From contig JAZNRO010000005.1 of assembly GCA_045590715.1 (NCBI GenBank), positions 1 to 31,663 on the forward strand: 31,663 bases of DNA. The letters run 5' to 3'. Position 1 is the stretch's first letter, and each line of letters starts with the position of its first letter. The DNA comes from RGIG5579 sp045590715 (GTDB lineage Bacteria; Bacillota; Clostridia; Oscillospirales; SIG627). Below the pieces are notes generated by a model. That model was not told the DNA's origin, did no database searches, and was given only the letters and a program-made list of their open reading frames with translations. Shown piece after piece: positions 22,121 through 29,863 of this stretch. The translations under genes and the position numbers were made by a program.

Positions 22121-23200
22121 ATGATTTTAAGCAGTCCACGAAGTTTTTTTGCTTCAAGAAATACCGTTTCCGGCTTTCACAGTGATTTTCAAACCATTTT
22201 CAGTCCTACTGATCTAAACCAAATTTACATTATGAAAGGCGGCCCCGGTACAGGAAAATCAAGCTTTATGCGAGACATAGCAAATTTCGCAAAAGAACAC
22301 GGTATCACAGTAGAATATTTTTTCTGTTCTTCTGATCCAAAATCCCTTGACGGTATTATTTTAAAAGAACCAAAAATCGCAATTATTGACGGCACCAGCC
22401 CACATACGACCGATCCGAATTTCCCCGGTGTTGTAGAGAATATCATTAATTTAGGCAATTTCTGGGACATTAACAAACTAGCCGAAAATAAAACAGAAAT
22501 CATCGGTCTTATCAAAGAAAAAACAAAATTTTATAAAAGAGCCTATCAATTTTTATCTGCCTACGGAGAAATTGCAAGAGAGATCTTCTCTATGTCAAAA
22601 TCAAATTTAAATTGCAAAAAAATGATGGAAAATCTTGCACGTCAAAGCGAAAAAGTTTTTACAAAAAATGCAAGCGGAAAAATTAGCTATCGAAATATCG
22701 CTACTTTTAGCGCAGAGGGCCTAGTAAAAAGCGATAGTTTTCTGTATTTGAGTAAAACGATTTACATTGTTGAAGACTATCTCTTTTCCGGGTATATATA
22801 CTTAAAAGCTCTGGAAGAACTTTCAGAACAAAAAAAGCAAAACGTAGTAATAAGCCGATCTCCCATTCTCACAGAGTACCCTAACGCACTGTATTTTCCC
22901 GATACAAAATGCGCCTTTGTCATCGGTGAAAGAGATTATGACACAGAGCTCCCCCAAATAGAATACCATTACGTTAATATGAAACGTTTTTTAAACATGG
23001 AAAAAATCAAAGAGAACAAGCAAAAGAATAAATTTGGCTATAAATGCATGGCCATGCTGCTGGATGGCGCCACTGAATCATTTGATGAGGCGAAACGGAT
23101 TCACAAAAATTTGGAATCCTATTATATCAGCGCAATGGATTTTGATCGGCTTGAGGAAATTAAAAACCTGGTCAAATCCTCAATACTGGATAAATTGTAA
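22121..23200 (+). CDS. PRK06851-like ATPase with one intact and one decayed P-loop
   Basis: A 359-residue cytoplasmic protein made of two related halves. The first has NQIYIMKGGPGTGKSSFMRDIA with Walker A GGPGTGKSS at 40-48 and a downstream IAIIDG strand near residue 88; the second repeats the pattern from about residue 188, with KTIYIVEDYLF near 212 where the P-loop should be, but the GxGKS residues are gone, and CAFVIGE where IAIIDG would be. The family is known in Firmicutes as PRK06851 and has no assigned function. The ATG at 22121 has GAGAGG upstream and gives the family's usual N terminus. A nested hairpin includes that site. It follows pcrA by 57 bases without a terminator, so it may be read from the same transcript. 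Confidence 0.75.
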   Translation: MILSSPRSFFASRNTVSGFHSDFQTIFSPTDLNQIYIMKGGPGTGKSSFMRDIANFAKEHGITVEYFFCSSDPKSLDGIILKEPKIAIIDGTSPHTTDPNFPGVVENIINLGNFWDINKLAENKTEIIGLIKEKTKFYKRAYQFLSAYGEIAREIFSMSKSNLNCKKMMENLARQSEKVFTKNASGKISYRNIATFSAEGLVKSDSFLYLSKTIYIVEDYLFSGYIYLKALEELSEQKKQNVVISRSPILTEYPNALYFPDTKCAFVIGERDYDTELPQIEYHYVNMKRFLNMEKIKENKQKNKFGYKCMAMLLDGATESFDEAKRIHKNLESYYISAMDFDRLEEIKNLVKSSILDKL

Positions 23201-23229
23201 TTGACAGATATTTCCCCTTTTTGTATAAT
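23201..23229 (+). promoter_or_regulatory. SigA promoter of maf, full consensus
   Basis: TTGACA (23201-23206), 17 bases, TATAAT (23224-23229): both hexamers and the spacer match the SigA consensus exactly. It starts at the base after the ATPase stop codon. The ATG at 23258 is 28 bases after the -10. Confidence 0.9.
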
Positions 23230-23257
23230 CACAGTAAGAAAAAAGAAGAGGTATAAA

Positions 23258-23809
23258 ATGAAAGTAATTTTAGCTTCCGCTTCCCCCCGCAGAAAAGAAT
23301 TATTAAAACGAATTTTTTCAGAATTTGAAATTAAAATTACCGATATTGACGAATCGATTCCTGAAGGTATTGAAAACGCCAACGCTCCGGAATATCTTGC
23401 TGTCAAAAAGGCAAAAGCAATCATCCCAAATAGAGACGATGAGCTGATTATTGCGGCTGATACCGTAGTTCTTCTGGAAGGAGAAATTCTTGGCAAGCCT
23501 GAAGATGACGTCGATGCGGAAAGAATGCTAAAAAATCTTTCCGGCAAGACACACAAGGTCGTTACCGGATGTTGCCTGGTGATGGGCAATAAAATTTCTT
23601 CCTTTTCCGTAGAAAGCGAGGTAACCTTCTACCCCCTTTCTGATGATGAAATTGCAAATTACGTAAGAAAAGGCTTATCGAAAGGAAAAGCAGGTGCCTA
23701 TGGAATTCAGGACGAAGGCGGTCTTTTCGTAGAAAAAATTTCCGGTGATTATTACAATATCGTAGGCCTACCCATTGCAAAATTATATCAAGAGATCAAA
23801 AATCTATAA
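23258..23809 (+). CDS. maf: Maf-type nucleoside triphosphate pyrophosphatase
   Basis: A 183-residue house-cleaning enzyme that hydrolyses non-canonical or modified dTTP/UTP to the monophosphate. The N-terminal LASASPRRKELLKRI (residues 5-19) is the family signature, followed by the AADTVV block around residue 68 with its catalytic Asp, LGKPEDDVDAERML, SGKTHKVVTGCCLV, and the C-terminal GAYGIQDEGG and IVGLPIAKL blocks. The ATG at 23258 is chosen because the promoter covers 23201-23229 and AAGAAGAGG lies just upstream; an earlier ATG at 23201 would put the promoter inside the gene. It has its own terminator and faces the YgiQ gene. Confidence 0.93.
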   Translation: MKVILASASPRRKELLKRIFSEFEIKITDIDESIPEGIENANAPEYLAVKKAKAIIPNRDDELIIAADTVVLLEGEILGKPEDDVDAERMLKNLSGKTHKVVTGCCLVMGNKISSFSVESEVTFYPLSDDEIANYVRKGLSKGKAGAYGIQDEGGLFVEKISGDYYNIVGLPIAKLYQEIKNL

Positions 23810-23810
23810 A

Positions 23811-23846
23811 ATAAAAAGAACACACGACGTGTGTTCTTTTTATTTT
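23811..23846. terminator. Bidirectional terminator between maf and ygiQ
   Basis: Fifteen-bp stem (23811-23825 with 23829-23843), loop GAC, and T-runs on both strands; the ygiQ stop at 23845-23847 lies in the T-run. Confidence 0.88.
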
Positions 23847-25737
23847 ATTTTTTCTTTTTCTTTAAATGTTTGGAAAGAGATGTTTTTCGCTTTCCATTCT
23901 TCGGATTTTTCATATCAGATTTTGTTTGTTTTGTTTGCACGGCACCTTTTTCCGGCGGAACAAGAAATCCGGAACCAAAACCAATGAGATCTTCTCTACC
24001 GGCTTCCCGAAGACATTCACGTATAATGCGGTAATTTTCCGGTCTAAAATACTGAAGGAGTGCTCTTTGCTTTGCCTTTTCATCCTTGGTTTTAGCAACA
24101 AATACCGGTTTTAATGTATAAGGATCAAGACCCGTATAAAACATACAGGTTGAAATAGTACCGGGCGTTGGGTAAAAATCCTGCACCTGCTCCGGATGCA
24201 TTTTTTCTTCCTTCAAAAAGAGCGCAAGTTCTATGGCATCATGAACGGTACTTCCGGGGTGGGAAGACATGAGATACGGAACGAGATACTGCTTTTTCCC
24301 GATGGATTTCGTAAGCTCTGTAAATCTAGCCTTAAATCTTCTGTATACAGAGAAATTGGGTTTTCCCATATAGCGTAGCACCTGATCCGAGCAGTGTTCC
24401 GGTGCAACCTTTAACTGACCACTGACGTGGTAGCGGACCAGTTCCTTGAAAAAGGTTTCATCCTTATCTTCCATCAAATAATCAAAGCGGATGCCGGAAC
24501 GGATAAATACCTTTTTCACTCCCGGTAAGGCTCTCAAATCCCGCAGGATAGATATATATTCCTTATGGTCTACCAATAGATTTTTACAAGGCCTTGGCGC
24601 AAGGCACTTTTTCCCCTTACACATTCCCTTCTCCTTTTGTAGTTCGCAAGAAGGAAGACGGAAATTTGCAGTAGGACCGCCAACGTCGTGAATATAGCCC
24701 TTAAAATCCGGCATAGCAATGATTTTCTTTGCCTCACGAATTACCGATTCCCGGCTTCGGCAAGTAATGTTTCGGCCCTGGTGAAAAGCAAGGGCGCAAA
24801 AATTACAAGCACCGAAACATCCCCTGTTATGAGCAATAGAAAACTTTACTTCCTCAATGGCCGCAACACCGCCCATTTTTTCATAGGAAGGGTGATAGTT
24901 CCGCTCGAACGGTAGATCGTAAACTCGATCAAGCTCCTCTTGATTCAAAGGAGGCATGGGTTTATTTTGATATACGTATACGCCCTTCTGCTTCTGCGCT
25001 AAAATGCGGCCTCGGATATGATCGTGTTCATCCTGCTGCATAGCACAGGCAGTTGCATAAGCGCGAAATCCCTCGGGTGTTTGAGGCTTTACCTCATCCA
25101 GCGACGGACAAATTAAAACTGTATCTAAATCAACGCCCTCCTTTTTAACACAAGTACCAAGAATATTATCAAGGGAGGAAATATTCTCACCATTCTGAAG
25201 GCGCCGGGCGATTTCGACACACTGTTTTTCGCCCATTCCATACATCAAAATGTCAGCGGTACTATCAATCAAAATAGAAGGATGAACAGTATTATCCCAG
25301 TAATCGTAATGAGCAAAACGGCGAAGGGATGCTTCCAGACCCCCGATAGCAATGGGCACATCACCGTAAACACTGCGAATATACTGACAATATGTAACGG
25401 TAGCGCGATCAGGACGCCTGCCCATTACACCGCCGGGAGTATAAAAATCCTTGGTTCTTCTCTTTTTGGCAACGGTATAGTGAGCCATCATAGGGTCAAT
25501 ATTGCCGCCGTTTACGTAAAAAGCAAGTTTTGGGCGGCCAAATTCGCAAATTTCTTCCGCGCTTTGGGGCTGAGAAAGAATACATACGCGAAAACCGGCG
25601 TCTTCCAAAACTCTGGAAATGATAGCCGTACCAAAACTGGGGTGATCCACGTAGGCATCACCGGTGACCAAAACAATATCCGGGGCATCCCACCCACGGT
25701 CTAACATATCCTTTCGACAAATCGGTAAAAAAGCCAT
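23845..25737 (-). CDS. ygiQ: YgiQ-family radical SAM protein (UPF0313)
   Basis: A 630-residue putative radical SAM enzyme of unknown reaction. The N-terminal part is the UPF0313 domain (DIVLVTGDAYVDHPSFG and AIGGLEASLRRFAHYDYW). The radical SAM cluster Cys are in NRGCFGACNFCALAFHQGR around residue 305, a CxxxCxxC spacing. The DVGGPTANFR block follows, and a second Cys-rich piece (CKGKKCLAPRPCKNL) may hold another metal site. The C-terminal part has the APEHCSDQVL and YPTPGTISTCMFYTGLDPYT segments, then an Arg-rich tail ending in a Lys-rich tail. It begins 10 bases after the metallopeptidase gene and shares its promoter. Confidence 0.93.
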   Translation of the reverse strand: MAFLPICRKDMLDRGWDAPDIVLVTGDAYVDHPSFGTAIISRVLEDAGFRVCILSQPQSAEEICEFGRPKLAFYVNGGNIDPMMAHYTVAKKRRTKDFYTPGGVMGRRPDRATVTYCQYIRSVYGDVPIAIGGLEASLRRFAHYDYWDNTVHPSILIDSTADILMYGMGEKQCVEIARRLQNGENISSLDNILGTCVKKEGVDLDTVLICPSLDEVKPQTPEGFRAYATACAMQQDEHDHIRGRILAQKQKGVYVYQNKPMPPLNQEELDRVYDLPFERNYHPSYEKMGGVAAIEEVKFSIAHNRGCFGACNFCALAFHQGRNITCRSRESVIREAKKIIAMPDFKGYIHDVGGPTANFRLPSCELQKEKGMCKGKKCLAPRPCKNLLVDHKEYISILRDLRALPGVKKVFIRSGIRFDYLMEDKDETFFKELVRYHVSGQLKVAPEHCSDQVLRYMGKPNFSVYRRFKARFTELTKSIGKKQYLVPYLMSSHPGSTVHDAIELALFLKEEKMHPEQVQDFYPTPGTISTCMFYTGLDPYTLKPVFVAKTKDEKAKQRALLQYFRPENYRIIRECLREAGREDLIGFGSGFLVPPEKGAVQTKQTKSDMKNPKNGKRKTSLSKHLKKKKK

Positions 25738-25747
25738 ACTTAACCTT

Positions 25748-26278
25748 TCAATCAGTAATTTCCGGAATTACAATACTTTTCAGTTTTTTCTGTCTTACTT
25801 TATAATCCGGCATGTATAAAGATACTAACTCGTAAAAACGGGATGAATGGTTCATCTCTTTGGTGTGACAAAGTTCATGGAGAACCACGTAATCTCGTTC
25901 GCTCTCATCGGCAAGCATCAAAAAAAGAGAAAGACAAATCATTTTCTTTTGATTGCAGCTCCCAAATCTCCCTTTGGCTGAAGTAATCTTGGCACCGGAA
26001 TAAGAAAGTCCGGTCTTATTACTCCAGTATTCAAGACGAGGCAAAAGATCTTCCTTGGCAAAAGAACGCATCTTTTCCACTTCTTCTCTTGAAATTTTCA
26101 CCTTTTCAAGGGCTTTTACCTGCCTTTGTTTTTTCAAGATCCAATCTGATTTTTCCGATACAAGATTATGAATCTTTTTGTCACTGAGAAAAAACGGAGC
26201 TCGAACAAGAATTGAGCCATCCTTTTCAACTTGAATACTAAGACTTCTCCGAAATGACCGAACTACACGATACTCCAT
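25748..26278 (-). CDS. YgjP-like zinc metallopeptidase (M48/DUF45)
   Basis: A 176-residue protein of the YgjP/DUF45 family, small zincin-like metalloproteases. The zinc motif is HELCH near residues 134-138, in VVLHELCHTKEMNHSSRFYELV, with a third ligand expected in the NHSSRFY helix. It begins MEYRVVRSFRRSLSIQVEKDG, a strand-rich N-terminal domain, then ILKKQRQVKAL, and RFGSCNQKKMICLSLFLM as the family's second block. Substrates are unknown. GAGGTG sits 6 bases before the ATG. It is first in a two-gene operon with ygiQ, under a SigA promoter that faces the MBL lipoprotein promoter. Confidence 0.85.
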   Translation of the reverse strand: MEYRVVRSFRRSLSIQVEKDGSILVRAPFFLSDKKIHNLVSEKSDWILKKQRQVKALEKVKISREEVEKMRSFAKEDLLPRLEYWSNKTGLSYSGAKITSAKGRFGSCNQKKMICLSLFLMLADESERDYVVLHELCHTKEMNHSSRFYELVSLYMPDYKVRQKKLKSIVIPEITD

Positions 26279-26295
26279 AATTTCACCTCTTACTT

Positions 26296-26324
26296 ATTAT
26301 AACAAAAATCGACTCTGCTTTCAA
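26296..26324 (-). promoter_or_regulatory. SigA promoter of the YgjP-ygiQ operon
   Basis: On the minus strand TTGAAA (26319-26324), 17 bases, TATAAT (26296-26301). It is back to back with the MBL lipoprotein promoter, 6 bases between the -35 boxes. Confidence 0.85.
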
Positions 26325-26330
26325 CAAGTC

Positions 26331-26359
26331 TTGAAAAGTATTTTTTCTTATGATAAAAT
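26331..26359 (+). promoter_or_regulatory. SigA promoter of the MBL lipoprotein gene
   Basis: TTGAAA (26331-26336), 17 bases, TAAAAT (26354-26359) with TGA just before it, so an extended -10. Confidence 0.82.
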
Positions 26360-26389
26360 AAAATCAAACATTGTATTAAAGGAGTCATT

Positions 26390-27214
26390 ATGAAGCGATT
26401 CGGATGCCTTTTACTTGTTATCATCAGTCTTCTCCTGATCCTTCCCTCTTGTTCAGAGGCAAAAGAAAGTGATGAAATTACCATTGATTTTCTGGACATT
26501 GGAAAAGCTGACTGTATTCTTATCAGAACAGCAAACGTGACAGCCATGATAGATACCGGAGAAAAAGAAAATGAGGAAGAAATTTTAACCTTCCTCAAAA
26601 TTCACGGTGTTGAAAAAATTGATTATTTGATTCTTTCTCATTTTGATAAAGACCACATCGGTTCAGCTGCGGGAATTATTAAAAGCATGCCGGTAATGAA
26701 GGTGATAGAATCCACCTTCCGATCTGACAGAGAAGAATATACTGAATATCACGCGGCAATTGATCAAAGAGATATTGCCCTTGTTCAAATAAAAGAAGAT
26801 CTTTCTTTTAAAATCGGCGAAAACATTTTCTTTCACGTATATGCACCGAAAAAAGCCCACTACGAAAGAAAGGAAGATAACAACGCTTCCCTCATTGTTG
26901 AAATGAAGGTTGGTGAAAAAAATCTTCTCTTCTGCGGTGATGCAGTTGAAGAAAGAATCGCAGAGTTTATTTCAGAAAACAAAATGACCTACGATTTGAT
27001 AAAACTCCCCTATCACGGTAGATACCTTGAAAACTATAAAGAATTTCTATCCTCTACCAAACCCAAAAATTGCATCATCACCTGCTCTAAAAAAAATATG
27101 GCGGCAGATGAAACGCTTGATATTTTAAAAGAAAACAACGTTTCCTATTATTTAACCGAAAACGGAAACATTCAGGTAAAAATTAAAAGCGACAAAATGA
27201 CAATTTCTCAATGA
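26390..27214 (+). CDS. Secreted metallo-beta-lactamase-fold lipoprotein (ComEC C-terminal type)
   Basis: A 274-residue lipoprotein with a signal peptide (MKRFGCLLLVI, hydrophobic core) and lipobox LPSC with Cys at residue 21. The mature part is an MBL-fold hydrolase like the C-terminal domain of ComEC: IDFLDIGKADCILIRT, TAMIDTG, ILSHFDKDHIGSAAGI (zinc motif HxDxDH in place of HxHxDH, as in ComEC-type proteins), LLFCGDA, and KLPYHGRY. In ComEC this domain degrades one DNA strand, and such free-standing secreted forms are common in Clostridia. Whether it acts on DNA, nucleotide or other phosphodiester is unknown. AAGGAG lies 6 bases before the ATG. The stop is inside the following terminator stem. 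Confidence 0.88.
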   Translation: MKRFGCLLLVIISLLLILPSCSEAKESDEITIDFLDIGKADCILIRTANVTAMIDTGEKENEEEILTFLKIHGVEKIDYLILSHFDKDHIGSAAGIIKSMPVMKVIESTFRSDREEYTEYHAAIDQRDIALVQIKEDLSFKIGENIFFHVYAPKKAHYERKEDNNASLIVEMKVGEKNLLFCGDAVEERIAEFISENKMTYDLIKLPYHGRYLENYKEFLSSTKPKNCIITCSKKNMAADETLDILKENNVSYYLTENGNIQVKIKSDKMTISQ

Positions 27215-27244
27215 TAAAGCACTTCGGTGCTTTATCATTTTTTG
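27211..27244 (+). terminator. Terminator of the MBL lipoprotein gene
   Basis: Twelve-bp stem (27211-27222 with 27227-27238), loop TTCG, then TTTTTTG. The TGA stop at 27212-27214 is part of the left arm. Confidence 0.9.
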
Positions 27245-27277
27245 TACCTTTGCATAAAATGATTTTGGAGGTGCATT

Positions 27278-27613
27278 ATGACTGAGATTATCCTTTCGTT
27301 TTTTGCCGTAATCGGTATTACACTGCTAACGCTGAGAATATGTGATTTTATATTCTTTCACAAATTTAAGCCGGATTTAAAGCTCATTGTAGATATCAGA
27401 GAAAAAGAAGCAAAAGACGTAATTGAAATTTTTGAATTGATCACAACGGTAAGACAAAATACCAGCGGAAAGGCATTGGCGTCAAAACTGTTTATTATAA
27501 TAAATCCGGGTGACAAGCACAATCACGACATTGCTAAAAAGTATCTGGACACGTTTCAAATTGATGGAACCTTTTATGAAAAGGTCGATGAAAAGTTTGA
27601 AGAAATCTACTGA
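27278..27613 (+). CDS. Small membrane-anchored protein of unknown function
   Basis: A 111-residue protein that I do not recognise. One N-terminal transmembrane helix (about 3-25, ending in FFHKFK) is followed by a soluble domain with two probable strand-helix units: LKLIVDIREKEAKDVIEIFE and KALASKLFIIINPGDKHNHDIAKKYL. The NPGD segment looks like a phosphate- or nucleotide-binding turn, but this is a weak hint. GGAGGT lies 6 bases before the ATG. A TAAAAT at 27255 is a possible -10 with a poor -35. Its stop overlaps the 3-prime end of the convergent DUF421 gene by 7 bases, with no hairpin between them. Confidence 0.7.
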   Translation: MTEIILSFFAVIGITLLTLRICDFIFFHKFKPDLKLIVDIREKEAKDVIEIFELITTVRQNTSGKALASKLFIIINPGDKHNHDIAKKYLDTFQIDGTFYEKVDEKFEEIY

Positions 27614-28287
27614 TTTTTTTCTTTTCTTAAAACGTTTACTCTACCTAAAAAATCCGATGTCAACAAAAAGACATCCTTCATTTTTGAAATTTTGTTTTTC
27701 TCCAAAACCCGATGAAGCCATTTTTTATTTTTTCCAATGGCGGATAATGCCTTTTCATCTAAAACACCGTCATCAATGAGCACCACGGTAAATCCTCTTT
27801 CTTCCGGCGCAAGCCCCAGATCCTCGCAGGAAGGCGGCTCACTTTTATAAAACGGAATTACGCTTAATTGACCGTTTGGCTCTAAAATGGCAAAGCGCAC
27901 AGTGTCAAGTTCAAAATGCCCATTTAGTCTTAAATGGCTAAATAACTCGTCCAGTGTCATCCGGTTTTTTAAAAGCTCTTTTTCCAATATTACCCCATCT
28001 CGGATCAGTAGTGACGGAGACGCATCGAAAAACCGTTTCATCAGGGGGATCTTTACAGCGAGAATAGAGATTAAAAGCTCAATCAAGATCATGACCGCAA
28101 TCAAAACCAGGCCGAAATATACGGGTTTTTTGGTATCTGTAACAAAAAAAGTAGCAAGTTCCGAAAGAAAAAATGCAGCAACAAGCTCCGACATCTGCAT
28201 TTCACCTATTTGTCGCTTTCCTAAAATTTTCAAGGAAAACAAAAGAACAAAATATACAATTAAAAAACGATATAAAAATTCAAACAT
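27607..28287 (-). CDS. DUF421 (YetF-type) membrane protein
   Basis: A 226-residue protein of the DUF421 family: three N-terminal transmembrane helices (about 5-20, 40-52, 60-80, including VYFVLLFSLKILGKRQIGEMQMSEL) followed by a soluble C-terminal domain of the YetF kind (PSLLIRDGVILEKELLKNRMTLDELFSHLR, then a conserved ILEPNGQLSVI). KRQIGEM is the family signature. Members occur in sporulating Firmicutes, some in germination or stress; no function is set. An upstream in-frame start at 28365 would run through the folA terminator, so the ATG at 28287 is used. Its ribosome site AGGAAAA is weak and distant, and no promoter is clear. Confidence 0.85.
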   Translation of the reverse strand: MFEFLYRFLIVYFVLLFSLKILGKRQIGEMQMSELVAAFFLSELATFFVTDTKKPVYFGLVLIAVMILIELLISILAVKIPLMKRFFDASPSLLIRDGVILEKELLKNRMTLDELFSHLRLNGHFELDTVRFAILEPNGQLSVIPFYKSEPPSCEDLGLAPEERGFTVVLIDDGVLDEKALSAIGKNKKWLHRVLEKNKISKMKDVFLLTSDFLGRVNVLRKEKNQ

Positions 28288-28320
28288 AGTTTTATTATTT
28301 CGTTTTTTCCTTAAAATATA

Positions 28321-28348
28321 AAAAAAGAATCCCGAAGGATTCTTTTTT
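28321..28348 (-). terminator. Terminator of the thyA-folA operon
   Basis: Stem AAAAAAGAATCC/GGATTCTTTTTT, loop CGAA on the plus strand (TTCG on the minus strand), T-run on the minus side. It lies directly after the folA stop and before the DUF421 gene. Confidence 0.88.
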
Positions 28349-28846
28349 TTATTTTTTATTCTCATAAACGGTTAATCGATACTTTATCCCGTTTTCAGAT
28401 ATGAGTTCTTCACCGGCATCAGTAAGGATAAAATCAGGATGATTATCCAAATTAGGGAAAAAGGTATCTGCTTCCGGGTCAGATGCTAAAAATTTTGTAA
28501 CGAAGGCTTTTTTACAAAAAGGCAAAAGCTGACGGTAAACACTTTCTCCCCCAATGACAAATACATCGTCAGAAGGCAGATCTTTAATTTTTTCCATCAA
28601 GTCATCCACACTGGAAGCTACCACAAGGTTATCATTCTCTTCCAGTTTTTGATGCGTTAGGATAAAATGCTTCCGCTTTGGCAAAGGCTTTGATCCGGGA
28701 AAACTAAAGAGCGTATTCTTTCCGCAAATAACGTTCTTTTCCAGCGTAGTTTTCCGAAAAAATTTCATATCCTCCGGCACGTGAAAAAGCAGATCGTTCT
28801 TCTTTCCGATGCCCCAATTTTCATCAACTGCTACAATTAAATTCAT
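28349..28846 (-). CDS. folA: Dihydrofolate reductase
   Basis: A 165-residue enzyme that reduces dihydrofolate to tetrahydrofolate with NADPH, recycling the dihydrofolate made by the thymidylate synthase just upstream. Residues NWGIGKKNDLLFHVPEDMKFF hold the family's Gly-Ile-Gly turn, the Trp and the acid Asp/Glu (Glu25/Asp26); ICGKNTLFSFPGSKPLPKR is the NADPH block; and DDVFVIGGESVYRQLLPF is the conserved glycine pair. TAAGGAG sits at the thyA stop and serves as its ribosome site, only 9 bases separating the two genes. The usual thyA-folA pairing supports the call. Confidence 0.94.
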   Translation of the reverse strand: MNLIVAVDENWGIGKKNDLLFHVPEDMKFFRKTTLEKNVICGKNTLFSFPGSKPLPKRKHFILTHQKLEENDNLVVASSVDDLMEKIKDLPSDDVFVIGGESVYRQLLPFCKKAFVTKFLASDPEADTFFPNLDNHPDFILTDAGEELISENGIKYRLTVYENKK

Positions 28847-28855
28847 ATTTGCTCC

Positions 28856-29704
28856 TTAAATGGCTACCGGAATACCCTTGATCTGTTCGTGGGTATTATA
28901 ATCGATCAGTTTCACGTCGTCCAAGGTAAAGGCATAAAAATCTTTTACTTCCGGGTTGATCCAGAATTTGGGAGCAGGAAGAGGTTCCCGCTGAATGAGT
29001 TCCTTTACGAGAGGCACGTGGCGGTCATAAATATGGGCGTCTGCAATTACGTGAACAAACTCCCCTACCTGCATATCGCATACCTGAGCAAACATATGGG
29101 TTAAAACTGCATACTGAACCACGTTCCAGTTGTTGGCAGTAAGCACGTCACTGGAGCGCTGATTGAGCATCGTATTGAGAACCAGTTTTCCGTCTTTTCC
29201 CTGGGTAACGTTAAAAGTGAGCGAATAGGCACAGGGCTCAAGTCCCATTTCAGAAAGATCGGCAAAATTATAAAGGCTTGTCATAATACGTCTGGAAAAG
29301 GGCGTATTTTTCAGTTGCCATAAAACGTTATCAACCTGATCCATTACACCCTGACGAAACTTGTACTTTTGCGCCAGCTGATAACCGTAAGCCTTGCCGA
29401 TGGTGCCGTCTTCTCCGGTCCAGGATTCCCAAATTTTAGGGTTATATAAATCCAAGGTGCGGTTGCTCTTTTTCTGCCAGATCCAAAGGATCTCATCTAC
29501 ACAGCTTTTGAACGCGGTCTTACGAAGGGTCAAGGCCGGAAATTCTTCTGCCAGATTATAACGGTTTACAACTCCAAACTTCTTTATGGTATAAGCGGTA
29601 GTACCATCCTCCCAATGAGGGCGAACCTTCTCTCCACGGGTATCGGTACCGTTATCAAGAATGTCACTACACATATCAATGAAAATGTGATCTGCTAAAC
29701 TCAT
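28856..29704 (-). CDS. thyA: Thymidylate synthase (ThyA), variant active-site subgroup
   Basis: Converts dUMP to dTMP with methylene-tetrahydrofolate. The 282-residue chain has the RR dUMP-phosphate pair at 138-139 (SRRIMTSLYN), the nucleophile Cys158 in LEPCAYS, the QRSSD block at 182-186 and the terminal HIYDRH block. Ordinary ThyA reads PCHxxxQF and GxPFN; here Cys is followed by Ala and the GxPFN site reads NNWN (Asn194 kept). ThyA of the Bacillus 168/phi3T kind also lacks the His, so this is likely a known subgroup rather than a dead enzyme. AGGAG lies 8 bases before the ATG. It starts the thyA-folA operon. Confidence 0.93.
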   Translation of the reverse strand: MSLADHIFIDMCSDILDNGTDTRGEKVRPHWEDGTTAYTIKKFGVVNRYNLAEEFPALTLRKTAFKSCVDEILWIWQKKSNRTLDLYNPKIWESWTGEDGTIGKAYGYQLAQKYKFRQGVMDQVDNVLWQLKNTPFSRRIMTSLYNFADLSEMGLEPCAYSLTFNVTQGKDGKLVLNTMLNQRSSDVLTANNWNVVQYAVLTHMFAQVCDMQVGEFVHVIADAHIYDRHVPLVKELIQREPLPAPKFWINPEVKDFYAFTLDDVKLIDYNTHEQIKGIPVAI

Positions 29705-29730
29705 GGGCCGCTCCTTTCATCTTTTTTACA

Positions 29731-29759
29731 AGTTTACCACAAACGAAAGATAATTGCAA
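29731..29759 (-). promoter_or_regulatory. SigA promoter of thyA-folA
   Basis: On the minus strand TTGCAA (29754-29759), 17 bases, TAAACT (29731-29736) with an extended TGG. Confidence 0.75.
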
Positions 29760-29802
29760 CATTTAGAGCCTTTAAATCGCTGCAAACTCGACTTTTTTCT
29801 TG

Positions 29803-29831
29803 TTGATTTTTTAATAAATATATGTCATAAT
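29803..29831 (+). promoter_or_regulatory. SigA promoter of the HAAS/DUF4097 operon
   Basis: TTGATT (29803-29808), 17 bases, CATAAT (29826-29831) with TGT before it, an extended -10. Confidence 0.72.
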
Positions 29832-29863
29832 AACAGTAATAAAGAAAACTGTGTGGTGATAGC

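Noticed and set aside
23201..23257. Longer N terminus of Maf (start at 23201)
   Set aside because: The segment holds a perfect SigA promoter, and the Maf signature starts right after the ATG at 23258.
28288..28365. Upstream extension of the DUF421 gene to 28365
   Set aside because: It would read through the folA terminator hairpin and gives a Lys/Asn-rich segment unlike the family; the normal N terminus starts at 28287.
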